Assembly: GCA_016873095.1 (NCBI GenBank)
Contig: VGYC01000025.1
Location: 1 to 52,454, forward strand
Direction: 5' to 3'
Source of the DNA: Planctomycetota bacterium
Lineage (GTDB): Bacteria; Planctomycetota; Planctomycetia; Gemmatales; Gemmataceae
Length of the DNA: 52,454 bases
The translations under genes were made by a program, and so were the position numbers. Under the pieces are notes generated by a model that saw nothing but the letters and a program-made list of their open reading frames with translations, ran no database searches and was not told where the DNA came from. This document shows, piece after piece, positions 43,939 through 52,013 of this stretch; within the stretch, counting starts at the first letter, position 1; each line of letters starts with the position of its first letter.

Positions 43939-45411
43939 TCACCCCACCGCCAGTTTCATGATCTGTTCCTGGGTCGCACGGGCAACGTCCTGAACTTCTC
44001 CGGTGATACGGCCCCGGTGCATCACCAGGATTCGATCGGCCATGCCGAGCACCTCTGGCAACTCGGAGCTGATCATCAAGATGGCCTTGCCCTGCGCCGC
44101 CAGGTCATTGATGAGTAGATAGATCTCCAGCTTGGCGGCCACGTCGATGCCGCGCGTCGGTTCATCGAAGATCACCACCGCGCATTGCCGCTGCAGCCAT
44201 TTCGCCAGCACGACCTTCTGTTGATTGCCGCCCGACAGGTTGCGCACGGCCTGCTCCGGATTGCCCGCCTTGATGCGCAGGTCCGCGACGTACCGATCCA
44301 GCGCCATGCGCTCGTCCCGGCGATTGATGAAACCGAATCGCGACCAGAAGGACAGGTTCGGCAAGGCGAAATTGTCCTGCACGGAGTGGGACAGGACGAG
44401 TCCCTGTCCCTTGCGATCTTCCGTTAACAGCGCGATGCCGGCACGAATGGCGTCGCGCGGGCAGTCGACTCGCAGTTCCTTGCCGTCCAGCGCGATGGTG
44501 CCGGCGTCGCGCTGGTCGGCGCCGAAGATGAGCCGGGCCGTCTCGGTGCGCCCCGAGCCAATCAGGCCCGTCAACGCCAGGACTTCGCCGCGGCGAATGT
44601 GGAACGACACGTCGCAAACCTTGTCGGCACGGCACAGGCCGCGCACCACGAACCGCTGATTCCCGGGCACGACATGCCGCGCTGGAAACTCCTGGTCGAG
44701 GCGCCGGCCCACCATCATCTCGATGAGTGAATCACGATCGACCGCGCCGATGTCCCGCGTGCCGACATGTTCGCCGTCGCGCAACACCATCACCCGATCG
44801 GCGATGGCGAAGATCTCCTCCAGCCGATGGCTGATGTAAATGATGCCGAGGCCTTGCTTCTTGAGCTCGCGAATGACGCCGAACAGCCGCTCGACTTCTT
44901 GCAACGTCAAGGTCGCGCTTGGCTCATCCATGACGATGATGCGCGCGCGGGCGGCGAGCGCCTTGGCAATCTCGACGACCTGTTGTTGCGCAATGTTCAG
45001 GTCGCGGCACAGGGCATCAGGATCGACCTCGACGCCCAGCCTGCGGAACAGGCGCGCGGCGGCCTCGCGTTCATCGGCCTGCTGCAGCCAGACACCAGCT
45101 TCCTGACCGAGGAAAATGTTCTCGGCCGCGGTCAGCGCCGGCGCCAGGTTGAATTCTTGATAGATCACGGCCACGCCCGCGCGCCGCGCCTCGTGCGGCG
45201 AACCGGTGCGCAACGACGTTCCGGAAATGTGGATGGTGCCCGAGTCCGGATTCACCGCCCCCGCGAGCGCCTTGATGAGCGTGCTCTTGCCAGCGCCGTT
45301 TTCCCCCAGCACCGCCAGCACCTCGCCGGCGCGCAACTCCATGCCCACGCCGCGCAGGGCCTGCACCCCGGGATAAGACTTGTCGATGCCGGCCATTTGC
45401 AAGAGCGTCAT
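43939..45411 (-). CDS. Ribose-type ABC transporter ATP-binding protein (two ATPase domains)
   Basis: A 490-residue RbsA/MglA-like protein with tandem nucleotide-binding domains. Domain 1 has Walker A GENGAGKST (36-44), a degenerate signature LNIAQQQVVEIAKAL and Walker B IIVMDEPSATLT. Domain 2 begins near residue 255 with the altered P-loop GLIGSGRTETARL, then the canonical LSGGNQQKVVLAKWL and VVIFDEPTRGIDV. This asymmetry is typical of monosaccharide importers. AGGA five bases before ATG 45411 supports the start. It lies 42 bases downstream of the acyl-CoA dehydrogenase gene and directly upstream of the permease gene. The specificity (ribose, galactose or another small molecule) cannot be told. 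Confidence 0.93.
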   Translation of the reverse strand: MTLLQMAGIDKSYPGVQALRGVGMELRAGEVLAVLGENGAGKSTLIKALAGAVNPDSGTIHISGTSLRTGSPHEARRAGVAVIYQEFNLAPALTAAENIFLGQEAGVWLQQADEREAAARLFRRLGVEVDPDALCRDLNIAQQQVVEIAKALAARARIIVMDEPSATLTLQEVERLFGVIRELKKQGLGIIYISHRLEEIFAIADRVMVLRDGEHVGTRDIGAVDRDSLIEMMVGRRLDQEFPARHVVPGNQRFVVRGLCRADKVCDVSFHIRRGEVLALTGLIGSGRTETARLIFGADQRDAGTIALDGKELRVDCPRDAIRAGIALLTEDRKGQGLVLSHSVQDNFALPNLSFWSRFGFINRRDERMALDRYVADLRIKAGNPEQAVRNLSGGNQQKVVLAKWLQRQCAVVIFDEPTRGIDVAAKLEIYLLINDLAAQGKAILMISSELPEVLGMADRILVMHRGRITGEVQDVARATQEQIMKLAVG

Positions 45412-45453
45412 GTGATTCCTGCATTGATGAATAGCCCGGCAGCTACTTGTCGG

Positions 45454-46629
45454 CTACTTGAAAGCCACGAATTCCTTGCCGCCCAGCACGGCGGCGGCGA
45501 TCTTGAGCTTCAGAATCTCGTCGGTGCCCTCGTAGATGCGGCAGACGCGGACGTCCTGAAGATGGCGGCCGGGGCGATAGAGCGTGGACCAGCCGCGGCC
45601 ACCGAACACCTGGACCGCACGGTCGGCGGCGTCCCACGCCGCCTGCGAGGTGAACAGCTTCGCCTGGGCGCAGAGCAACTCCGCCCGTGAAGCCAGGACG
45701 CCGTCGCCCGGATTCTGGGCGCTGGTTTCCTTTGCCTCCGCCGCCTTGGAAACCAGGGCTTCGCTCGACAAGCGATGCATCTCGATGGCGGCGATGTGCT
45801 CCTGCACAAGCTGATGCTTGGCGATGGCCTTGCCGTGCTGCTGCCGTTCCTTGGCGTAGGTCACCGCTTCGCACAGACAGTCCTCGATGACGCCAAGACA
45901 GCCGGCGGCCACGCTGAGCCGGCCACTCACCAGGGTCCCCATGGCGATGCGAAAGCCTTGCCCCTCCTCGCCAAGCAAGTTCGCCGCCGGCGCCACATAA
46001 TTGCTCAGCTCGAACATGCCCGTGTTCGCCGTCGGCATGCCCATCTTGGCGACCAGGTCCTCGCAGGAAAAGCCCGCGCCGTCCGTGTCGATGATGAAGG
46101 CGCTGATCAGTCGCGGCCCTTCCACCGGATAGGCGAAGGTGACTATGGTATTGGCGATGCCGGCGTTGGAGATCAGGTACTTGACACCGTTGAGGATGAA
46201 GCGGTCGCCTTGCCGCTCATAGGTCATCTGCATCTCCAGGGGATTGCTGCCCGCTTCCGGCTCCGTGAGGCCGAAGGCCAGTACCTTGTCCCCCTTGCAC
46301 GATGGCGGGAGATAGCGGCGTTTCTGTTCCTCGTTGCCCCAGGTCAAGATCGGATACTGGCCGATTGAGGAATGACCGGAGAAGAAGGTGCGGACGCCGG
46401 TTCCTTCGCGGCCGATGCGGGCCAGGGCTCTGGCGTACGTGACCACATCCGCGCCGCGGCCGCCGTACTCCGCCGGCACCAGCATCCCCAGGATGTTGAA
46501 CTTCTGCGCCAGCGGGATCAGGTGATGATTGAAGCGATGTTCGACGTAGCACAGTTCCTCGTGTTCGCGAATCTCTTGGCAAAAATCGTCGACGTCGCTC
46601 AATAAACGCCGTTGATCGTTGGGATTCAT
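45454..46629 (-). CDS. Acyl-CoA dehydrogenase
   Basis: A 391-residue FAD enzyme of the acyl-CoA dehydrogenase superfamily, which oxidises acyl-CoA to 2-enoyl-CoA and passes electrons to ETF. Motifs: MLVPAEYGGRGADVVTYARALARIG (N-terminal helical domain), AFGLTEPEAGSNPLEM (FAD/substrate-binding beta domain), NGVKYLISNAG, GQGFRIAMGTLVSGRLSVAAGCLG, YAKERQQHGKAIAKHQLVQ, QVFGGRGW and the C-terminal CRIYEGTDEILKLKIA, whose Glu is in the catalytic position of medium-chain enzymes. ATG at 46629 with GGAG seven bases upstream is the start; the TTG just before it at 46632 is not used. Same strand and 42 bases from the ABC genes, so a shared transcript is possible. Confidence 0.92.
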   Translation of the reverse strand: MNPNDQRRLLSDVDDFCQEIREHEELCYVEHRFNHHLIPLAQKFNILGMLVPAEYGGRGADVVTYARALARIGREGTGVRTFFSGHSSIGQYPILTWGNEEQKRRYLPPSCKGDKVLAFGLTEPEAGSNPLEMQMTYERQGDRFILNGVKYLISNAGIANTIVTFAYPVEGPRLISAFIIDTDGAGFSCEDLVAKMGMPTANTGMFELSNYVAPAANLLGEEGQGFRIAMGTLVSGRLSVAAGCLGVIEDCLCEAVTYAKERQQHGKAIAKHQLVQEHIAAIEMHRLSSEALVSKAAEAKETSAQNPGDGVLASRAELLCAQAKLFTSQAAWDAADRAVQVFGGRGWSTLYRPGRHLQDVRVCRIYEGTDEILKLKIAAAVLGGKEFVAFK

Positions 46630-46828
46630 CAATTGTCTCCGTGCGGTCCAGAGCGGGCGAAGGCCGAGTTCTACCTCATATCATATGCCGGCCAGCAACG
46701 GCCGCTGCCGTCGCCAGAAGCCATTGGTCGAGTCGCGTGGCTGGTCGCGGAGAAGTGGAACTGGAGCACGATCGCGGAGAACTGGTCAAGGCAGCAATGA
46801 ACATCCGAGATCGCTGGCGCCGGGCGAG

Positions 46829-48547
46829 TTACGCGCCTGCTCCCACCATGGTCGGCTCACTCCTCGACTCGTCCTCGATCCGTTTCCACCAGTCGGCGGC
46901 CCGATCACCGTCCCACTGGTCGGCGCAGTCGCAGTCGGCGAGGGCGCGGTCGAGGCTTTCCACGTCCGGGAAGCGCTTGTCGGGTTCCTTGCTCAAGCAG
47001 CGCAAGACGACATCTTGCAAGTCGAGCGGCAACTCTGGCCGAAGATCCGTCATGGGCGCCACCTTTTCATGCACATGGGCCATGAGCGTTTCCATGGCGG
47101 TCTCACGGGCAAACGGCGCCTGTCCCGTGAGCAGGTAGTAGGCCAGGCCGCCCAGGCTGTACACGTCCGTGCGCGCATCAACGCTGCTCTTGCCCAGGGC
47201 TTGCTCCGGAGACATGTACGGCGGCGAACCCAGGATCGAGCCTTGCACCGTCAGCTTGCCCGCGTCAGGCCCAAGGGCTTTCGCTAGTCCATGGCTGGCG
47301 ACCAGTCCGAAGTCGAGCAGCTTGGCGACGTCATGCACGCCGCCGCGCTGGCAAGCGATGATGTTGCCCGGCTTGATGTCGCGATGGATCAGGCCAATGG
47401 CATGCGCCTCGCGAAGGGCAGCGCAAATCTGCCGAAGGAAGAAAACGGCGCGTCCCGGGCTCAGCGGCCCATGTCGTTCCACCATGTCCTGCAAGGTCAG
47501 GCCCGGCAGATACTCCATCACGTAATAAAAGGTCCCATCGTCGGCGTGGCCGTAGTCATAGACCTCGACGGTGTTCCAGTGCGTGAGCGTGGCCATCGAT
47601 TGCACTTCGCGCTCGAAACGGCCGAGCGTGGTTGGATCGCCGGCATGCTCCGGATGAATGAGCTTGATGGCGCAGGGCCTGCGCAGCAGGACGTGCTCGC
47701 CGAGATGAACCTCGCCCATGCCGCCGCTGCCGAGTTTGCGAAGCAGTCGATACTGGCCAAGCTGTCGGGCAGTGAAGGCCTCGTGATGGAGTACGTTGAT
47801 CTTGTAGGAGCCAAAGAGAGCAATTGCCGCTCCCATGCCCAGCGCCACGGACATCTCGAACAGGGCCTGGCCGGCGTGAACACCCATGATGGGACATTTC
47901 CAGCACGTCGCGAAATTGAGCAGCACCGGGAAAGCGGTCAGCATGCCGACGACGATGGCACAGCGCCGCCAGGTGTTTGGGATGAAGGTGCCATAGAGGA
48001 CGATGAGGACGAACCAGCGCAGGCTGTTGCCTGCCGTGGCCAGGCTGAGCATGCGATCGTGCTGGTCTTCTTGCACGCCGTACAGGACATTGCCATGGTG
48101 AAACATCCAGTATTGCAGATAGCCGAAGAACAGGGCCATTGAGCCGAAAAGCGCCGCTTCAAGGGCGCGCAGGGCACGCACTCCGAGACGAAGGTGACTC
48201 CACAACATTGCCGATACCAGAGTCAGCACTCCGACCACGGCGCAATGCAGTCCCAGGATGATCGGCGTCGAGCGGACATCAGGACTGATGAAATTGCGGA
48301 TGAGGAACACGCCGAAACCGGCCAAGGCGATGAGAGCGGCCACACGCAGGCGGTGCCGAAGCAGACAGGAGATTTCCTCGGTGAAGTGCTGCCCGGTGCC
48401 GGCAACCAGCGCGACTCTGCAGCGCGGCTTCAGCGCAGGCGGCACCGGCGGCGCGGCGTTCGCTTGAAATGCCGTGGTTGCCTGCCGCACATCGCGCTGG
48501 CCATCGGGTGTTAATCGATTCTGCCAGTCCACGTCACCTTGTCTCAT
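46829..48547 (-). CDS. Membrane-anchored serine/threonine protein kinase
   Basis: A 572-residue kinase with unusual order. The N-terminal ~65 residues are soluble and Pro/Ala-rich, then about six hydrophobic helices span residues ~70-255 (LRVAALIALAGFGVFLI, IILGLHCAVVGVLTLVSAML, ALFGSMALFFGYLQYW and others), and the Hanks-type kinase domain follows at ~265-545. Kinase motifs: LGSGGMGEVHLG (P-loop), CAIKLI (ATP-binding Lys), HRDIKPGN (catalytic loop), LLDFGLV (DFG), GSPPYMSPEQALG (P+1 loop) and DVYSLGGLAYYLLTG. All catalytic residues are present. The start is ATG 48547, with GTG two codons upstream as an alternative; no clear ribosome site. The membrane part lacks a recognised sensor domain. 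Confidence 0.9.
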   Translation of the reverse strand: MRQGDVDWQNRLTPDGQRDVRQATTAFQANAAPPVPPALKPRCRVALVAGTGQHFTEEISCLLRHRLRVAALIALAGFGVFLIRNFISPDVRSTPIILGLHCAVVGVLTLVSAMLWSHLRLGVRALRALEAALFGSMALFFGYLQYWMFHHGNVLYGVQEDQHDRMLSLATAGNSLRWFVLIVLYGTFIPNTWRRCAIVVGMLTAFPVLLNFATCWKCPIMGVHAGQALFEMSVALGMGAAIALFGSYKINVLHHEAFTARQLGQYRLLRKLGSGGMGEVHLGEHVLLRRPCAIKLIHPEHAGDPTTLGRFEREVQSMATLTHWNTVEVYDYGHADDGTFYYVMEYLPGLTLQDMVERHGPLSPGRAVFFLRQICAALREAHAIGLIHRDIKPGNIIACQRGGVHDVAKLLDFGLVASHGLAKALGPDAGKLTVQGSILGSPPYMSPEQALGKSSVDARTDVYSLGGLAYYLLTGQAPFARETAMETLMAHVHEKVAPMTDLRPELPLDLQDVVLRCLSKEPDKRFPDVESLDRALADCDCADQWDGDRAADWWKRIEDESRSEPTMVGAGA

Positions 48548-48614
48548 ATGCACGATGTAGAATGGGCGATTCGATCACGCTGCCCCCATTTTAGGCGAAG
48601 GCTACGACCGGAGC

Positions 48615-48675
48615 AAACTGGACTTGTCCAAACTGGACTTGTCCTGGCTGCCCACTTGTCCTTGGCTACTTGTCC
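48615..48675. repeat. Tandem ACTTGTCC array upstream of a small gene
   Basis: Four exact copies of ACTTGTCC occur at 48622-48629, 48637-48644, 48654-48661 and 48668-48675, with start-to-start spacings of 15, 17 and 14. The first two lie in a perfect 15-bp tandem repeat, AAACTGGACTTGTCC (48615-48644). The array lies in the divergent region between the kinase (minus) and the small hypothetical gene (plus), so it could bind a regulator, or it may be a slippage-expanded repeat. Confidence 0.7.
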
Positions 48676-48714
48676 TTGACGACAGCTGGCGGATCAGCGA
48701 AGATATTAAAGGGC

Positions 48715-48720
48715 TATAAT
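48715..48720 (+). promoter_or_regulatory. Possible -10 element TATAAT for the small hypothetical gene
   Basis: A consensus TATAAT in an A/T-rich patch lies 53 bases before the ATG at 48773 and 40 bases after the ACTTGTCC array. No matching -35 is seen at 16-18 bases upstream, so activation by a factor bound at the array would fit. Confidence 0.35.
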
Positions 48721-48772
48721 AATTCCAAATGAGACCTTCCCTGGCGGGGACGGCCGGTGTGGGGCTGTTGCC

Positions 48773-49075
48773 ATGTCCGAGGAAAAACCGCTGCGGCGCA
48801 TGACGCTGAGCCAATTATTGACCCACTCGGAAAAGTGCTCGCGCGATCTGATCGAGCACTTGACGGCGTCGTTGTTGCCACGCACCTCCGAGTTTCGCGA
48901 TTTGACACGCCCGGTCCGGCGCCGCAGCCATTACCCAAGCCTGCTTGCAGTCCAAAACGCCCTCAAGCGACTACGCCAGATGGCGGACGAGATTCAAGCT
49001 CTTTCTGAATACCTGGATGAACACCTTCAGGCCATCCGCGAGCATGCCAGCCGCGAACGCGTCAATCGGCTGTGA
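48773..49075 (+). CDS. Small helical hypothetical protein
   Basis: A 100-residue protein that I do not recognise. It is charged and mostly helical (LSQLLTHSEKCSRDLIEHLTASLL, then ALKRLRQMADEIQALSEYLDEHLQAIREHASRERVNRL with heptad-like leucines), with no signal peptide or membrane segment. Codon use and composition resemble its neighbours. It stands alone on the plus strand: divergent from the kinase gene and convergent with the GT87 gene 45 bases downstream. The ribosome site is weak (GGGG about nine bases upstream). The reading frame could be real on length and amino-acid pattern, but there is no homology evidence. Confidence 0.6.
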   Translation: MSEEKPLRRMTLSQLLTHSEKCSRDLIEHLTASLLPRTSEFRDLTRPVRRRSHYPSLLAVQNALKRLRQMADEIQALSEYLDEHLQAIREHASRERVNRL

Positions 49076-49120
49076 TGCGGTGCGGCACACCCGCTGGACA
49101 GCAATTCGCTGAACGGTTCC

Positions 49121-50482
49121 TCACGCAGCCCGCAGCGCGGACTCAGCGCTGGCGACCATCACAGTCGGTTCCGCCGTGCGCCACAGCTGCACAACCCCCA
49201 GCACCCACAGCGACAGCGAAGCATAGAATGCCAGGCCGCCGTCGCGCAGCACTTCCAGTCCGGGGAAATGCGCCGGCAGGTTGGCGAACGGGTACAGCCA
49301 CAGCAAGATGGTCGCCACCTTTCCTGGTGAGCCGGCAGGGCTTTCCCACGCTGCCAGCAGCAATCCCATCACCAGCGGCAGCGACAGGCAGAAGTAGTGC
49401 AGGTGACACACCGGGCTCCAGTACAGCATGTTCAAGATCAGCAGTCCAAGAAAGATCACCGTGTGCGCCCCGTCAGGTCTTCCTCTCTCTTTGGCAATGT
49501 GCCGTCGACGTCGCCAGGCGACGATGGCCACACACGTCATGATTCCGCCGATGATGTGACTGAACAGGCGCACGCCGGCAGACGCGAAGTCTGGACGACC
49601 CTGTCGCTGCGGATGCAGCGTGTTGTGCAGCACCGCCAGGATCGACTGACTATCGGTACCAGTTACCGTGATCAACTCCTTGGCACGCGATTGATCTGTG
49701 CCCATGCCCAGGCCAGGCAGCAGCAGCACCTCCGCCAGTTTCCAGTTGTCGAGCCAGGCGCGCTCGGGGCCGAATGTCGCTGCCGGGATGACGAGCAGGC
49801 CGATCACCAGGCCAACGCCACACGCAACCATGAACCGGAAGTCGCGGCGCACCAGCGGGAACAGGAGCAAGAACGCCGGGATGATCTTGACGACGATCGA
49901 CCAGGAGAGCCAGAGGCCGGCACGAAAACGATGCCCATGGAGCACCGCCGCCAGCGCCGCGCAGAAGATGGCCAGCACCAGCAGGTTGACCTGGCCACGC
50001 ATCAGTGTGTGGCCGATGGGCGGCAGGCACACCAGTAACGGCCAAAGGCGCAGCGCCCACCAGCGCCGGCAATAACGCGGCTGCGCGCGGATGCCTCGAT
50101 CCGAACTGCCATGCTCGAGTGCCCGCGCCAGCACGTGCACCCCATAGATCAGGCAAAGAACGCCGAACACGTACCAGATGCCGAGCGAGACGGTGTACGG
50201 AAGCGCCGCCGGCACATCGAAGCCCGGATTGGCAAGAGGCGTCAAGACGATCGCCAGCAAGGCCGGGTAGCAGTAATGGGCAACCTGGTCGGTGACGTCG
50301 TAAATGTCTTCGCCGGCGCGCACCGCCCAGGCGGCGCGGAAAAAGATACGAGCATCTCCCATGCGCCGGTCCATCGCCGAGTTGCGATAGACCGCGTAAG
50401 CTCCAAGTGGAATCACCGAGAAGATGAGCAAGATCAAGCCGCGCCGTTCCCAGCGCGACAGACTTCCGGTCGCGTTCTCCAT
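49121..50482 (-). CDS. GT87/DUF2029-type membrane glycosyltransferase
   Basis: A 453-residue polytopic protein with about ten membrane helices. It has the features of the GT87 (DUF2029) family, whose actinobacterial members are polyprenyl-phosphate-mannose-dependent mannosyltransferases: an early loop with acidic residues after the first helix (RRMGDARIFFRAAWAVRAGEDIYD), YCYPALLAIVLTPLA, RGQVNLLVLAIFCAAL, and SIVVKIIPAFLLLFPLVRRDFRF. A late extracytoplasmic loop carries HLHYFCLSLPLVMG. ATG 50482 has AAGG nine bases upstream, and 50491 is an alternative; the frame upstream of that is shadow. Divergent from the methyltransferase gene. Acceptor and donor are unknown. Confidence 0.85.
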   Translation of the reverse strand: MENATGSLSRWERRGLILLIFSVIPLGAYAVYRNSAMDRRMGDARIFFRAAWAVRAGEDIYDVTDQVAHYCYPALLAIVLTPLANPGFDVPAALPYTVSLGIWYVFGVLCLIYGVHVLARALEHGSSDRGIRAQPRYCRRWWALRLWPLLVCLPPIGHTLMRGQVNLLVLAIFCAALAAVLHGHRFRAGLWLSWSIVVKIIPAFLLLFPLVRRDFRFMVACGVGLVIGLLVIPAATFGPERAWLDNWKLAEVLLLPGLGMGTDQSRAKELITVTGTDSQSILAVLHNTLHPQRQGRPDFASAGVRLFSHIIGGIMTCVAIVAWRRRRHIAKERGRPDGAHTVIFLGLLILNMLYWSPVCHLHYFCLSLPLVMGLLLAAWESPAGSPGKVATILLWLYPFANLPAHFPGLEVLRDGGLAFYASLSLWVLGVVQLWRTAEPTVMVASAESALRAA

Positions 50483-50635
50483 GTTCGCCATCCTTCCGAC
50501 CTGCCGAAACCCTTGCGCGCAACGTCCGCGCGCCGCGCGACCATAGAAACGGCTAACATTGCGGTCAAGCCCGGCAAGTGTTTGCGCCGAAGAATGGAAC
50601 AGGCGCGCTTCGCGCGTACACAGCAATCTGCACAG

Positions 50636-50715
50636 GGTGGGCCGAGTCTTCGAGGCCTGCTTGACTTGCGCGACGACTTGGACGCTTTGGCTGGGCCGCG
50701 AAGACTCGGCCCGCC
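50636..50715. repeat. Bipartite palindromic (BIME-like) repeat with GGGCCGAGTCTTCG arms
   Basis: The outer arms at 50636-50652 and 50699-50715 (17 nt) are reverse complements with one mismatch. Each half also folds by itself: GGCC…GGCC around AGTCTTCG on the left, and GGGCCG…CGGCCC around CGAAGACT on the right. Two inverted REP-like units facing each other is the BIME layout. It lies in the 255-base divergent region between the GT87 and methyltransferase genes, 22 bases before the latter's ATG. Confidence 0.7.
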
Positions 50716-50737
50716 GGCACGCTTCGGACACGTCGTC

Positions 50738-51733
50738 ATGCCAACACCACGGTCTTGCCCGATCTGCATTGCGGCAGAGTTCATCGACGTCGAGCGCGTC
50801 ATCGCCTCGACCCACACGCTGGATATCGTCGTCTGCACGGGCTGCGGTCTGGTTTATGTCAATCCGATGCTGACCAACGCCGAGAAGGACGCGGTCTGCC
50901 CCGCCGTCCGGCAACTGCACCGCTCCCGGGCATTTGAAAAAACCGACGACAGCGCGCTGGCGCACGCACAACGAAGGTTACAGCGTTGCATCGACCTGAT
51001 CACGCCACATGTGCGCGCCGGAGCCGAGGTGCTGGAGATCGGCAGCGGTGACGGCGCCATGCTGCGCTTCCTCAAGGACATTGGCGCTCGTCCGACCGGC
51101 ATCGACATCGACGCTGCGTCGGCCGCCTCGATGCGAGAGGCGATCGGCGTTCCAATTCTGGCCGGCGCCTTCGAAGACATTGAATTTCACGGCAAGAAGT
51201 TTGACGCTGTCGTGCTCGTGCATCTCATCGAGCACTTTTTTGAGCCGGTGGCGATGCTGCGCAGAATACGCGACTTGCTCAAGCCAGGCGGCTGGGTGTT
51301 CGTCGAGACGCCGAATATCATGCGTCCGAAGGTTGGGCCGCGGCGCGTCTTCAGCCTCGCGCACAACTACCACTTCTCGCCGCGTACACTGGCGCTGGCC
51401 TTCCACAAGGCGGGATTCGCCTGCACGGCGCTGCGCGAATTTCGCCGCGACAGCATCCAGATCGTGGCCCACGCCGCCGCAGATGCCGCGCTGCCGCTGC
51501 CAATGGTCGAGCCCTGGCAAGAAGTGATCGCCGCCATAAAACGCTATCAACGCCGTTACTTGACGACGGGGCAATTCATCTGGCGGAAGCTGCCGTGGTT
51601 CAAGGAGCGCTTGATGTATCAGCCGCGCCGGATGCTCTCCGGTATGCAGCTGCGTGACTGGCTGGTAAACCCGCGCATCCGCTTCAAGCCGGACGGGGCG
51701 CCGGCGCTGGTGCGCGCACAACTCGCATCTTGA
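50738..51733 (+). CDS. Class I SAM methyltransferase with N-terminal zinc ribbon
   Basis: A 331-residue protein. The N-terminus has CPIC (residues 7-10) and CTGCGLVYVNPM near 35, the zinc-binding pair common in methyltransferases that act on sugars or cell-wall components. The SAM domain follows: EVLEIGSGDGAMLRFL (motif I), GIDIDAAS (acidic end of strand 2), FDAVVLVHLIEHFFEP (motif IV with HLIEH), LKPGGWVFVETPN (motif VI), and a C-terminal region with FSLAHNYHFSPRTLALAFHKAGF. ATG at 50738 is the first plausible start; the long frame upstream is the antisense of the GT87 gene. Divergent pairing with a glycosyltransferase suggests a role in surface-glycan modification, which is inference. Confidence 0.88.
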   Translation: MPTPRSCPICIAAEFIDVERVIASTHTLDIVVCTGCGLVYVNPMLTNAEKDAVCPAVRQLHRSRAFEKTDDSALAHAQRRLQRCIDLITPHVRAGAEVLEIGSGDGAMLRFLKDIGARPTGIDIDAASAASMREAIGVPILAGAFEDIEFHGKKFDAVVLVHLIEHFFEPVAMLRRIRDLLKPGGWVFVETPNIMRPKVGPRRVFSLAHNYHFSPRTLALAFHKAGFACTALREFRRDSIQIVAHAAADAALPLPMVEPWQEVIAAIKRYQRRYLTTGQFIWRKLPWFKERLMYQPRRMLSGMQLRDWLVNPRIRFKPDGAPALVRAQLAS

Positions 51734-51911
51734 CGCCATTCATCCCAGCAGTTCTTTCAGCGTGCCAGAGTAGGCGACAGCGCGCGGGCCGCTGGCGACT
51801 CGCGTCTCGCGATTTGCCGGGCGGAAGTCAATTGGCACCTGCTGGTTCGCTGGTTCACGAGTCGATTTCTAAAGGCCAGGCAAGTCATTTCGAAGCATCT
51901 TGATTTCGTGG

Positions 51912-51939
51912 TTTACGACGAACTTTTTTTCTGTATACT
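51912..51939 (+). promoter_or_regulatory. Likely sigma-70-type promoter of the LEDRITP gene
   Basis: TTTACG (51912-51917) and TATACT (51934-51939) with a 16-base spacer in an A/T-rich stretch stand out from the GC-rich surroundings. The -10 ends 75 bases before the ATG at 52014. Nothing else was recognised in 51734-52013. Confidence 0.55.
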
Positions 51940-52013
51940 TTGCTTAGCCATATTGCCCATTGTTCCAGGCGATGGCGGGTCCATTCCAAACCCACATTTT
52001 GAAAGGAGCTCAC

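Noticed and set aside
50111-50737. Upstream extension of the methyltransferase frame
   Set aside because: It overlaps the start of the GT87 gene on the other strand and has no domain; the CPIC zinc ribbon directly follows ATG 50738.
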